64,000 nucleotides of DNA from Halocaridina rubra (lineage: Eukaryota; Arthropoda; Malacostraca; Decapoda; Atyidae), in NCBI GenBank assembly GCA_037179515.1, contig JAXCGZ010022674.1, positions 1 to 64,000 of the forward strand. Reading direction: 5' to 3'. Below, piece by piece: positions 48,272-59,736 of the stretch (position 1 is the first letter of the stretch; each line of letters begins with the position of its first letter). The position numbers and the translations under genes were made by a program. The notes under the pieces were generated by a model. It searched no databases and had not been told where the DNA came from. It saw only the letters and a list, made by a program, of their open reading frames with translations.

Positions 48272-48589
48272 GTATATTTTGTTTTATTTAACATAATTCT
48301 TGCCGTGTGGGGATGTGTTTTAAGCTTGTATGCCTAATTGCTCAAGGTTTTTTTTTTCTGAGCGAAGTTGAATGATGTGTTGCTTGAGGAATGTGCGTTG
48401 GCATTCTAACGCCGCCATGTTGTGCCTCGCACGTTATGTAATTAATAAAAGATATTTAACTTCTGGTTTATGCATTCCATCGATTGTTTGCCTTTGATAT
48501 TAATGTAAAGGAAGGTTAACTTGAAGAATGAAACATATAGTTCTCGATAGAGGAGCTGCGATATTTTATTCCGCTTATAAAGCGGTTTT

Positions 48590-49000
48590 TTTTTTTCCAC
48601 TAACTAGACATTCATACAGTTTTAAGAAACCAATTTTTCATATATCAAGCACTCACTGGAATAAGAGCCCAAGTTTTTTTTCAAACTGGTGGAAGGTAGA
48701 TAATGAGATTTACACTACTACTAGAACAGCAGGAGTTGGGTCTGCGGATACGGATCTTGATTCTCATATAGTAAATGACAATACCTTAGACACCTTCAAA
48801 TGTAGATTAGATAGACATATGAGAGAGGTAGGGTGGGTATGAATAGGTTAGTCCTTATTAGAAAAATCAAAAAGAAAAACAATAAATAAGTAGAGTAGAA
48901 TAGGTTAGACATGCTGAAAATACCATTCAAAAATGGAGCTGCCTCGTGTGGGCCAGTAGGCATGCTGCAGTGTCCCCTATTCTTATGTTAATGCTCCCTT
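48590..49000 (+). mobile_element. LINE 3' end fragment (unnamed CR1/L2-like family)
   Basis: Frame end TLDTFKCRLDRHMREVGWV before TGA resembles the closing residues of CR1/L2-type proteins. A non-coding tail follows with CCTCGTGTGGGCCAGTAGGC, CTGCAGTGTCCCC and TATTCTTATGTTAATG. The last part resembles the short tandem (TTCTTATG) ends of this LINE group. Confidence 0.5.
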
Positions 49001-49002
49001 AC

Positions 49003-50069
49003 TGTTTTTTTTTTATAGAGAGGGGGGGGACAAGTTTTCATGATTGGTAACATTCCCGTGAAGGTTTTCTTTCACATTCCCAACGAGTAAAAGGTAAGGA
49101 CAAAATATAAGAACTATGAAATACAAGATAAAAATATTCATTATTCGTTTCGTAAGTGTGGATATACAAAATCATATACTTCATGAGATATTTTCCGTTG
49201 AGAGTATGAAAGTAAACATATACCGGGAAAAGTTTTATGCATTTTCATTGCCTATTCTCGCAAGTCAGCTGATCTTGTAAACTTGGTTTATATATACAAA
49301 TACATGTGGACGTCCCATGGACACAACGCTCAGATATTGTCTTGGCCAAAGATATTTAGTCAGTGTACTTTGTTTGAACCATAATACTCATGACATTGTT
49401 TCGTGTGTAATCATACAATGGTTGTATTTAATGCGAAGGTAGAGGCAAAATTTTTTCAGGATATTTTGTCGATTGATGTATTTTAGTTGGAAATATACTT
49501 GGGGTATTTGGTATTATTTTAGTTATGGGTATTCCTAAGGGGGTCTGGGAGCGAATCCCTTGGATAAGGAGACGCGTTCACCAAATTTAGGTTAGGATGC
49601 TCCAAAAACGTTTTTTCAACACGTCTTTGTGGAACAAGAGAATAATCCCCCCTTTTAAAAAAAATTACTGGAAATTTTACATTCTTTGCTTTTGCCTTGG
49701 TAAATGTTCTGTATTTTTGTTCTTTTTATGAATGTAATGCTTGTGAGTTTTCATTCGATGTCTAAGTCTTAGTTTAGGCTGAGCTTGCAGGGCCACATAT
49801 CAAAGCACATTGATAGTTAATATCCAATATTATATTTGCAAAATTTTTGGTTTGCATTTTAGTATTTCAAAGTACATCATTATATATCTTAAGTACAGTA
49901 ATGCAGTGTTTTGTGTTGCAGTTAGTCCCTGTTTGAATGAGAGTGGACAGACTGGGAGCTGGAGCATTAAGGCTGGAGGCCCTTGCTAATGCTCCATGAG
50001 ATGATAAAACCCACATAGCCCCCATGCACTTACTATCAGTCACTACAGCCCCCAAACATATACTTTTAA
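49003..50069. other. Intronic or intergenic sequence; nothing recognised
   Basis: A G8 run near 49024 and otherwise unique AT-rich sequence. No exon or element is recognised before the RTE relic. Confidence 0.45.
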
Positions 50070-51560
50070 AGTTCTTCTTCGTCTACATCTTTTCCCACAT
50101 TTATGTGGGGTCGATGTTTCTGGCCAGTGTTCTCCATTTGTTTCTGCCCCATACCTCATCACCCAACAAACCTTTAGACCTCAGGTCGTCATTGATGCAA
50201 TCCATCCACCTACGCTTTGGTCTCCCCCTCCTGCTACCCTGTATATCCATTTCCATCACCCTCCTCCCAACGTACTGTTCATCCCTCCTAACGACATGAC
50301 CATACCATCTTAGTGTACTTTCTTGTATCTTGTCTGATATTTCTCTAACTTTTGAGGTACCTCTAATTACCTCGTTTCTGATCTTATCGCTTCTTGTCAC
50401 CCCACACATCCATCTCAACATCCTCATCTCTGCCACCTCCAGTTTTTTCTCTTGTATCTTCTTTATTGCCCATGTCTCGGCTCCATACATCATCGCAGGT
50501 CTCACAACTGTCTTATGCACTTTACCCCTCAACTTAATCCCTATTCTCCAGTCACACAGCACCCCAGACACTTTCTCCCAGTTCTTCCATCCCGCTTGTA
50601 TTCTGTGGGTTATTTCTGACTCTAGGTCACCATCCTCTGCCTCTGTTGATCCCAAGTACTTGAACTTTTCAACTCTTTTCAACACCTGCCCCTGTAAATT
50701 GACCTCCCCATCCTTATCATCTCTCAACCTCAAGTACTCTGTCCTCTTCCAGCCGATTTTCAGTCCTCTATCCTCCAGCTTCTCCTCTACCTCTCGTCTG
50801 TTGCTACGCAGTACAATGTCATCTGCAAAGAGCATACACCATGGTGACTGATCTCTAATACCCTGGGTTACTACATCCAAGACCAGATCAAATTGATATG
50901 GACTCAAAGCAAACCAGCATTCACAGAGAGACTTTTCGTCAAGCCCACACTGCTCTTAACATTTGTCTCTGCCCTCTCATACATATCTTGGATGATTCTT
51001 ACATATTTCTCGGGGACTCCCTTTTCTCTAATACGCCTCCACACCTCTTGAAGTGGTACTCGATCATATGCCTTTTCCATGCCAATAAAGATCATATGCT
51101 GTCCTTTCTGTTTCTCCCGATGCTTTTCCATCATTTGTCTCAAGGCAAATATGGCATCCAAAGTCCCACAAGATATCTATGCCTTCCTCTCCAAGACTCT
51201 TCCATACCTCCACTGGCATCTTATCAGGCCCTGCTGCCTTTCCATTTTTCATTTTCCTTACTGCCCACTCTACCTCTCTTCTAGCCAATGTTGTTGTAAC
51301 TGCTTCATTTGGAAGTCCATCTTCAAATACTGCTCTTGGGTTTTCTTCATTTAGTAATCTTTTAAAACAAGTTTCCCATCTGCTTTTTATTTCAGCCTCT
51401 TCTGCTCTCAGCTCTGCATCTTTCAATCTCCACCACTTTATCTTTTGGTCTATCCTCGGCTTCTTACATTTCCTGAGCCTGCAATCAGTCACTACTGTCC
51501 TATGTTGCACTGCTACACACTCCCCATTTATTACTTTACAGTTCCTAATCTCCATATAAT
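50070..51560 (-). mobile_element. RTE-type LINE, 5'-truncated, frameshifted
   Basis: The minus strand, in three frames, gives ELRAEEAEIKSRWETCFKRL and MKNGKAAGPDKMPVEVWK (linker and RT start, 51555-51180), IFIGMEKAYDRVP (catalytic Asp block, 51100-51060), then VLDVVTQGIRDQSPWCMLFADDIVL, FKYLGS, AEMRMLRWMCGVTR, RWYGHVVRR and KWRTLARNIDPT before the stop near 50102. The 3' end reads CCCACATAAATGTGGGAAAA, a short hairpin, then GAAGAAGAAC. These are RTE-clade hallmarks. It lies just upstream of the SR-protein coding exons. Confidence 0.9.
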
Positions 51561-51782
51561 GTCTATCAATTGATGTCTTAAAGATAAAATTTGTTGGCGA
51601 CTAATTTTTTTGGGATTAGGTCCCTGAAGATATATGAGAAACCTCTTACAGGGAATATATGATATTTCTCATATTTATTTGTTGCCTTAGAAATCAAATG
51701 CTTTTGCTTACTGTTGCATGTAGTAAATAATAAAGGAATGTACTGACTGACTGCATCTTTCTTTACAGAAAAAACAGCCAAG

Positions 51783-51979
51783 ATGCCATCTGCGCTAGAT
51801 TGCAAAGTGTATGTTGGTGACCTGGGGTCAGGAGCCTCCAAGCAAGAACTAGAAGAAGCCTTTTCTTACTATGGTCCTCTGCGCAATGTTTGGGTTGCAA
51901 GAAATCCCCCTGGATTTGCCTTTGTTGAATTTGAAGATGTAAGAGATGCAGAAGATGCTGTTAGAGGACTGGATGGCAG
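51783..51979 (+). CDS. SRSF7: SR protein coding exon 1: RRM
   Basis: The acceptor TTCTTTACAG ends at 51768 and the ATG lies at 51783 in CCAAGATGC. It encodes [17 protein letters not shown] through VRGLDG and ends GGCAG|GTAAAT (two bases of an Arg codon). Confidence 0.95.
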
Positions 51980-53870
51980 GTAAATATAACACAATGTGAA
52001 GATTATAATTGTTTGGTCAAATTGCTAGTGTTAATAAGCATGGATTTTTTTATATGTTTGAGTGTATGCATACATTGATTAGTACTGTATAGATTTATGA
52101 ATCACCTGTATGTACCGAATTTTTGCTTATTCTTTTCAGAACAATCTGTGGTCGCAGAGTTCGTGTAGAGCTTTCCACAGGAAAGAGTAGAGGCCGTTTT
52201 AGAGGTCCACCCCCAAGGCGTGGCAGACCTTTCCATCCAGAAGACCGATGTTACGAATGTGGTGAACGGGGGCACTATGCCCGGGATTGCTTTAGGTACA
52301 GCAGACGATATTCAAGGTACGTACATTGACATTTGGGGAAGGGAGGCAAGCAGTGTCGTTGCTCTTCTGGTTATTGCACGAGTCCTTCAATCCTGAGCTT
52401 GGTCAGTAAGCACATTTATAGGTGATGGGTGGTCAGTTTCTTTACCAATCATTAGGTTTCATGTAGGTCAAAGTTGGGAGGCGACTTATTCTTTTTATTA
52501 TTTTTCCCATTCATTCAGTCCTTCAGTTTTTTTTTTTTTTTTTTTTTTTTATAGATGCTTAATCTGCCTTTGCCCTGTCATGTGGCATTAACTAGTGTGG
52601 CCTAGTTAAAAAAAGAAATTGAAGAGCATTTAATAAAGCTAAGGGGGTTTCATGTAAAGAGAGGGAATTGCTATTAAAAACACTCATATTTTGTAGGCAA
52701 AACGGCTGAGATCCCCATTCCCAAACAAGTAGTAAGATCGTCGCTCTATCAATTGAGATCATCGCACTACTCCATCTTGTGAATTTAGATCTTCTGGCCA
52801 CACTCCTTGAACTTCATGGCCTCATTTGTAAAGCTAACTACCTACCAGTAATTCAGCGTAGAACTCTATTGCTCTGCTCTTCTTGAACATCGCAGTTACA
52901 TGAGCGTTCAGCGCAGGTTAAACACCGCAGTTACATGACCCTTCCTACCTACGTGGTCGAACGTCAGACCTTCAGACAACTTCCTTCTGTGATACATGAC
53001 TCTAGACAGAGGCACAGTAAGCTTAATAGTGTAAAATTTAATTGAACGTTATTTATTTAATATAGGTAGAGTACTCATTGAGTTTCCTAGTCCCCTTTTC
53101 ATTTCATTTGCCATTTTCAGCCTGAGGCAGTTCATGTAAGTAATGATGAAAATACTCCTTAACTGTTTGTGCAAATCTGATTTATGGTCTCTTGATGTCC
53201 TTTTTAAACTGGTACTAGCTGGTTATTTAGTGTTGCCTTTGTTTAAGTCATCAATATAGTAAGTTGTCTGCATTTTACCAATCTTCCATGACGTTCACCC
53301 ATACATCAGGTAGACCATAAAGAGTCCAGGATGCTCTTTAAAAGCAATGCGCTTGCTGTGCCTGTACACGCCAGGTTGTGAGCAGAAGCGGTCTTCATCC
53401 ATTCCCCCCATACGCATTCCAGGCCCTGTTTTCGTGCATGACAAACCCCCTTACACATAGGAATTCGTGAGAGGGTTTGGAATTTGATAGACATCGTTAT
53501 CATCCTCTGTCCTCTGGGTATTAGATTTGCACATTGATTGTGTGAAAATTTTCCCCAAACTAATATGGTTTTTACATGTAGGTACTCGAAGTCCCGAAGC
53601 AGAAGCCGTTCCCCAAGGAGGAGAAGGTCCTACACTCGCTCTAGATCCCGATCACGTGACCGTTCAAGAAGCAGGACAAGGGATCGTTCACACTCCAGGG
53701 ACAGCCGGCGTTCTAGAGACAGGTCAAGGTCCCGCTCTCGTTCTCGAGACCGCAGTCACTCTCGAGGAGGATCAAGATCCCGGTCACAGTCAAGGGAGAG
53801 AGAGCGATCTCTGTCTCGCGATGACAAGGGGTAAGTACATATGCTAAGAAAAACAAAATTATAGATAAGG

Positions 53871-53903
<33 letters not shown>

Positions 53904-54034
53904 TTATTTCTTGCTGGAAGTTATTGCATATCATGAGAAGGATGATTACCTTTTTGTCTATTTTCAGGGACCGAAGCCGATCACGTTCACCTGCACAGAA
54001 TGGTAGTCCTAAGGAGGAGATCAATGATGATTAA
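51783..54034 (+). CDS. SRSF7: SR splicing factor, SRSF7/x16 type (four coding exons)
   Basis: Coding exons 51783-51979, 52140-52316, 53582-53830 and 53968-54034 join to 690 nt, 229 aa; the human homologue is about 238 aa. RRM at residues 8-78 with RNP2 VYVGDL (9-14) and RNP1 GFAFVEFE (44-51). CCHC zinc knuckle C103-Y-E-C106-G-E-R-G-H111-Y-A-R-D-C116. RS domain from about 124 to 215. Acidic end EEINDD. Only the SRSF7 branch of SR proteins has the zinc knuckle, so the call is specific. The protein binds RNA through the RRM and knuckle and recruits the spliceosome through the RS region in the nucleus. Introns are short (160, 1265 and 137 bp). The 1265-bp intron is where a poison cassette exon sits in some SR genes; none was found by eye. 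Confidence 0.95.
52140..52316 (+). CDS. SRSF7: SR protein coding exon 2: end of RRM and zinc knuckle
   Basis: The acceptor TTCTTTTCAG is followed by A completing the Arg codon. It encodes [14 protein letters not shown], a basic PPPRRGRP linker and the [14 protein letters not shown] knuckle. Donor TTCAAG|GTACGT. Confidence 0.95.
53582..53830 (+). CDS. SRSF7: SR protein coding exon 3: RS domain
   Basis: The acceptor TTTTTACATGTAG precedes 53582. It encodes 82 codons of Arg/Ser dipeptides ([20 protein letters not shown] and onwards). Donor AAGGG|GTAAGT. The RS repeats also keep a long plus-one frame open; that is a composition artefact. Confidence 0.93.
53968..54034 (+). CDS. SRSF7: SR protein coding exon 4: C-terminus
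   Basis: The acceptor GTCTATTTTCAG precedes 53968. It encodes [20 protein letters not shown] and the final Asp before TAA at 54032-54034. Confidence 0.93.
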
Positions 54035-54360
54035 TTGCTGAAACTGGAAATAAGCCAAGATTTTGACTTTTTTTTACCTTCATATTTAGTTGATCATTGT
54101 AGACAATGGATGCATTTTGAACTTTAATACCCTGAGCTGTAGTATACTTACTGTAATCTTTTCTATTGTAGAATCACCAGACCTATTGTACTTTTGAAAT
54201 GGGTATTCAGTATCCTTATAAGAGTTGTGTATTTTCTTCTAATGTTATTTAGAGATGTCCATCTTGCTAAATGGACGATGAAAAGTATGATTATCCTTTG
54301 TATTTTGGTCACATTCCAAATATTGATATCTCGGTTTGTAATGATTAGAATTAAAAGTTT

Positions 54361-54366
54361 AATAAA
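54361..54366 (+). terminator. Poly(A) signal of the SR-protein gene
   Basis: AATAAA lies 327 bp after the stop codon, followed within 20-35 bp by GT/T-rich GAGTGAGTTTTGTTTTC, the expected arrangement for cleavage near 54380. Confidence 0.7.
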
Positions 54367-54399
54367 TTATTTTTGAGTGAGTTTTGTTTTCAGTCTAAT

Positions 54400-55470
54400 A
54401 TCTTTAAATGTCCATATGTAATAATTTATGTATTAAGGTGAAGGAATTCTAATTTCACATTCCTTGTCACAAGAGAATAATCTGGAATGAAGGTCTGGCA
54501 AATACTAACATTCATTATCACAAATGGATAGCTGTTGTCAAGATTGGCAGAGCATGTTGAAACTTATTTTAATAGTTTTATTTTTGGACACGGGGACTGC
54601 GTTAATGAAGTGGTTCAAGTACTCATCTTTGGAAATGTCAGACCCATATACCCCCCTGGGGGACATTAGTAAGGTCTTCCAGTGATGACTATCTACTTGC
54701 GTGTTTGTGGAACAAGTGGGAATGTTGCATTGGGCAATGAAATTGTGGAATCTATGAGAAGTTCCAAGTAACTGTTTTGACATCACGTTCACTTTTTTTC
54801 TATGGTGACTACTACAGTTGCTTTCTAGAATGCATGTGCCACTTTTCTTCTAAGCCAATCACTTTGACATCTAGGTTTAAGAGAAAAGGCTCCCACTTTC
54901 GCTGTGTACCTTTCTCACTGTGAACATCGCCACCCTTTCAAAGCTATTTCACAGCATTTACGTAAAATAAGCAGCTAGTCTGCTCACGCTTGCTTTCTGG
55001 CTAATGATTTTCACCTATTTCATATCAAACATTGGATAGGGATATCATCTTATTCAAGCTTCCTGCTGATACTTTTTCAGAACTTATGTGCTGTGAAGCC
55101 ACTTTAGCAACCATAGTTAAGATGACAGTGACTGAACAAGGTTTTTACTCAGCAATGTTTACCATAATTAAGAGGGAGAGATATCTTGTCTTTTTATATT
55201 ATATTACGAGAGGGTAAAGTTCACAGGTAGGATAAAGGGGTGTGGGGGAAGTAAGCCCACCACTTTCGATATGAAAGCTCATATTAGAAAAATGAGGGAT
55301 ATTGCATTTTGCGAATTTTCCCTAATACTGTACAAGCCATTGTCTTGCTCATTCTCGCAGTTATTAATGGAGGGAAGTCAAGGTATCAGAAACTGACTAT
55401 ACCTAATAAAAATTAATATTTAAACTACTGATAATAAATTGGTACTTGGTGACTTATTTTTTACTTTATA
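54400..55470. other. Intergenic sequence; nothing recognised
   Basis: No element or splice-consistent exon seen. A weak 61-codon plus-strand frame at 55032-55217 has no recognisable features. Confidence 0.45.
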
Positions 55471-56450
55471 ACTTTTTGGCTCTTATTTAGGGCGTCAGGT
55501 CTCTGGGTTAGTTTGTTCGGGACGTTTAAATGACACTGAAGTATCATGTTATACTAAGGCTTTTAGGTGTGAGAGTGTTAAGTTGTTTATGGTGAGGTGT
55601 GGATTATGATGGTGTACAGTTTTGAGGAGTTGCTGGGGATAATCAAATTTGCTGTGTGTAGAAGCAGGGCTGGAGGAGGTCTGCAGCTGTATTTGCGTTT
55701 TGATATCTATTTGTGAGTGTTTTCTTTTTGGTAGGTTCCTATGTGCACTTGTAGGTAGTGTAGTGAGTAAGCACCTTGGTGCACTTGCAGCTAGTGTGGT
55801 CCGAATGGATCATGCATGTATAGATTAAAGATGGGTGGTAGGAAGGAATTTGAGGTACTTTGTTGGAAAAGTTACTGATGTTTCATGACTGACCAACAAT
55901 TTATATGTGCACGCTTGCCTGAAAGGTATATAACCATCCAAAATTTAGTGTTAGACATTGAAAATTAAATTTTGGGGTTATGGCAGGGGATGGTGTCAAA
56001 GGCATTATTTGTTTTCAATGTCTTGGGGAAATGCCATAAGTTCTGGTCTAGCTTAACTGCTTTAAAAAATTTCTTATCAGGTCTGTAAGGAGGGTGTTTG
56101 AGGAATGTGACATGATATTCTAGGAAGTGCAGTATAATGGAACGATGTAGATTGGGTAGCATTGGGCTTTTGTTGAATTGGGAGATTGTAGTTTGACATG
56201 TTAGTGTTTGTAGGTCTTGTGATGTCTGGTATATGTTGCTTATATTGTCAGGGCTACTGGTGATGAGTGCTTGAGATTGTTGAAGATGTCTTTCGGCTAA
56301 TAGTATGTAAATAGTTTATAGCCGGGGGTTTCTTGGGAGCCGTTTTTTACGTTTAATGATGTGTCGGGCTTAGAATGATTGACATGAGAGAAATTGTTGA
56401 TGAGGGTTTTACCTGTTGTTTGTTTGAGGGTATAGTTTCAGTGGTTGAAA
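55471..56450 (-). other. G/T-rich stretch, possibly old LINE sequence
   Basis: Marked plus-strand G+T bias (TGTAGGTAGTGTAGTGAGTA and similar), unlike its surroundings. This would fit the A+C-rich sense strand of a retroelement on the minus strand. No motif confirms this. Confidence 0.3.
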
Positions 56451-57560
56451 TTGAATTGAATTAAAACAAAGAGAAGACGGGGATCATCACCCTGAGGGCA
56501 TTCTTCCCCTGGAAAGGAACTTAAGTTGGAGAAGGAAGCAAAGAAAGGCCCAAATGGGTTTAGTTTTAGTTAGTAACCTATATTTTGGATAAAAGGTTGC
56601 ATATACCTAAAAAAGTCAATACCCGGTAATATTATTAAAAGAAAACCCATCTGATTCTGCAAGCATCAGAGGTAAATTTAAATTTGGTGCAACAAAGCAA
56701 TCACGTCTGATATTACTGTATTTTCTAGAGTTTATCAAGACATGTTTAACTGTTAGTAGAGCATTGCATCTTTCACATACTGGTTCATTACGTTCTCCAG
56801 CCATCAGATATGCATGGGTAAGGTTAGTGTGCCCAATGCGTAGTCTTGCGAGTGCTGTTTCAACTTTTCTTTTTCGATGAGAGGAGGTCTCCCACCTACG
56901 AACTGTCTTTCTAATTTCTCTGAGTTTATTGTTATTATTTTCCGGGGAGTCCCTACTTTATTGACCATCTGTTAAATATTGCCTCTCGAATAGGATAGTA
57001 CATATCCATTAAAGGGATCGGTTCCAAGCCCTCCTCAATGGTGAGACACCTCAAACCACTTTTTGCCTCTATATCTGCTTTTTCATTTCCGGCAATCCTA
57101 CATAAGAGGGAACCCAGCAAAAGTCGACGCTCTTTTTTTCCTTACAGATGATCTGTACAACCACTTGTGGATTTCTGATACAATGGGATGCGATGTATAT
57201 ATACTGTATTTGTAATGATCTCCAACACACTTTGGGACTCAACATAAATTGTATACTTGATGTTCTGAGCATCTTGGTAAGTAAAAGTTTCCTTAACTGC
57301 AAGCATGACTGCCACCAGTTTAGCTGTAAAGATGGACGCGTAATGGTGTAGTTTCCCTTGAATGGTCTTGTGGGAAAATTGCTGCATATCCTACTAATGC
57401 TTCAGTCTTAGACCCGTCTATGTATACGGGGACAGTCTGTGCGTGGCATTCCTCAGCATGTGCAAGGAAGCTTGAACGAACTTGCTCCTCAGGTAAGAAG
57501 TGTTTGGGAGCATTCGTAGGGCATACCAGTATTATGGGTAACTGCCATGGGGGACCAACT
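56451..57560 (-). pseudogene. RNase H-bearing LINE (I-group-like), 3' end relic (family D)
   Basis: The minus strand holds IFTAKLVAVMLAVKETFTY and IYVESQSVLEII, an RNase H core where the usual YSDS reads YVES. FCWVPSYVG follows (the usual form is WVPSHVG), then CERCNALLTVKHVLINSRKY (Cys/His C-terminus). A 3'UTR after the stop near 56600 has GGGGAAGAATGCCCTCAGGG and ends near TTAATTCAATTCAATTTC. Frameshifts and loss of a catalytic Asp show it is dead. Confidence 0.7.
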
Positions 57561-57861
57561 GTGTGATACTGTTGAAAAAAGTAATATTGTTTGGTGTTGT
57601 TAGCTTGTTGGTGTTTGTTTTGTGGTCAAGCGTAATTATTCCAGTTTAATGTTGGTTCTTGTATTATACTGTTGATTTGTGTTAAGTGTTTGTATCTGTT
57701 GTGTCCTTTGTGTAAGGTATTATGTATCTTTTATTGTATTGAATTTCTGGTGTGAAACTAGTCTTTCTCTGTTAGCACTAATGGAGTGATTTTTTTTAAT
57801 GGTTGTTCTCGAGTTATTTAAGGTGCTGGGTGCTGACATTAATTATACTTCCAACTAAGCA
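57561..57861. other. Spacer with plus-strand G/T bias; no gene
   Basis: May be further family D sequence, but no protein motif is recognisable. Confidence 0.3.
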
Positions 57862-59736
57862 CAGTAGTGACCCAAACTCACGAAATTAATCTGTTCCCAA
57901 AACCTGTTCGTAGGTTGGATTTATTTTTCCCATTGAAAAAGCATGTAAATTCAATTAATCCGTTCCTCGTCACAATAAATATTCAATTTAAAATTTTTCT
58001 AGTCAGTAGAAACATGAAATATAATACAGGTTATATGCATTTCATCTGTAAAAGGAAGATTACATTAATAATAGAAAGGAATTCTACTCTACTAAAATAA
58101 AACATGGTACAATACTGTATTTACCTTTGTGGATGATTGTTGCAGGCATACAAGGATGGAGGAGGGGGACTAAATTTTGGCAGGAGAGTCCCCTTCCATA
58201 AAAACGTTAGGGAACTCTTCCGATACAGGCTGTATTTCTAGTCTTTTCTCTCTTTTCTCTTTTGGTAGCTGCTTCCCTGCCTACTGGCACAAGGAAATGA
58301 TCCATAGAAATTTGCCATTCTTATTTGGTAAATTTTTCTAATAATATTCATCGCATTGTCATTTACCATGTTTACTACTCTATTGCCCACAGTTTTATCT
58401 GGATGATGATTCTCAATAAAAGCCTGCACATCATTCAGTATACTAAAAATTTCTTTAAATTCTTCACTGGACACCTTTACCCTCTCATCCCCCTCCTCTG
58501 CTGACTGCTCCTCTTGGAGAATCGTCACCTGTTCACATTGCAACTCAATTCATCTGTGGTAGGTTCTTCTTTGTGGTCCTCCACCAGCACCTCCATATCC
58601 TCCTCATTGACCTCCAAGCCCAAACTTTTGCCTGTGCTCACAATTTGAATAGCTAACTCCTGCTTGAAGCCTTCAAGGTCTCTATCAGTCACACAACCTG
58701 GGCAGAGTTCAACGTGCAATATGAGATCTTCCATTCTTTGTCAATGAGGCCAATGCAGTGGAGAATATAAAAGTGGTCTTTCCAGAAATCACGAAGGGTC
58801 AAATCCGTGTCATTTGGTGACCTGGCCCAGCAAAAGATCCTTCGTATACAACTTTTTAAAATAAGAAATTACCTGCTGGTCCATGGGCTGGAAGAGAGGA
58901 GTGGTGTTGGGAGGCAGAAATTTGACTTTAATAAAGTCGTACTGTATAGCAAGATCTTTTTCCACACCTGGAGGATGGCCAGCAGCATTATTTATTATGA
59001 GGAGACACCTTCACTCTTGATGAATTAAGTGAATTCATTCAACTAAGAATCCGCTGCCTTTTGGTCGGAACTAGCCGCCTCTCCATATCTAATGATGCTA
59101 TGAATCCCAGTTCATCAACAAAAGTGTTCAAAAATCTTCTGCTGGCTTTAAATTCGTCAACTTTAGTGCCACTAGAACTCGGAGAGTTGCTAGTAAATCT
59201 TGGTAGATTTGCAAAGCCTTAGCGCATATTATGACCTCGCTAATACTATCTCCAACCAGCAGTTTTTCATTTATCCACAGCAACCATAATTTTTCTACCT
59301 CTTCTATCAGCTGTGACCTTTTCTTCGTTAACATAGTTACTCCCTCAGCCACGTCAGGTGCCTTATAGATCTCTCTACTATTTAAAATACCACAGTTAGT
59401 CGATTTTGCCTTGTTTTACTGTGTGGTGAAATCAGACACAAACCATTTTTATGCTTAGAAATTATTTCTTTCTTTGTTTCCACTGTTGTGAGTCTAGGAT
59501 GTTTGACACCACTGTCACGAATGCTTTTAACTATCTTAGGAGCCATAATAAGGACTCTCTGAAAGGCAAAGCAATGGATAATAGAGCAAGAACTACAAAC
59601 GAACTACACAGCACGGGCACCAATGCAGAACTGAGTGCTAGCGAGCGGGAAACGTGGTCGCCTGGCCGACGCATGTGTGTTGGTTTTTGTTCGTGATTTG
59701 AGGTCAAATCTTGTTCGTGAGTTGGGGACACTACTG
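57862..59736 (-). pseudogene. Tigger/pogo DNA transposon relic with terminal inverted repeats
   Basis: Ends CAGTAGTGACCCAAACTCAC (left) and CAGTAGTGTCCCCAACTCAC (right, reverse complement) are inverted repeats, giving an element of about 1.87 kb. TA follows the right end. The left TA has mutated to CA. The minus strand encodes LIEEVEKLWLLWINEKLLVG with IICAKALQIYQDL (CENP-B-type DNA-binding region, 59352-59160). Later LGLEVNEEDMEVLVEDHKEE and LNDVQAFIENHHPD (C-terminal region, 58640-58380) appear. The DDE core between them is largely lost to frameshifts. Confidence 0.87.

Noticed and set aside
53527..53847. Alternative plus-one frame through the RS exon
   Set aside because: RS-repeat composition keeps a second frame open. 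It lacks splice-phase continuity with the RRM exons.
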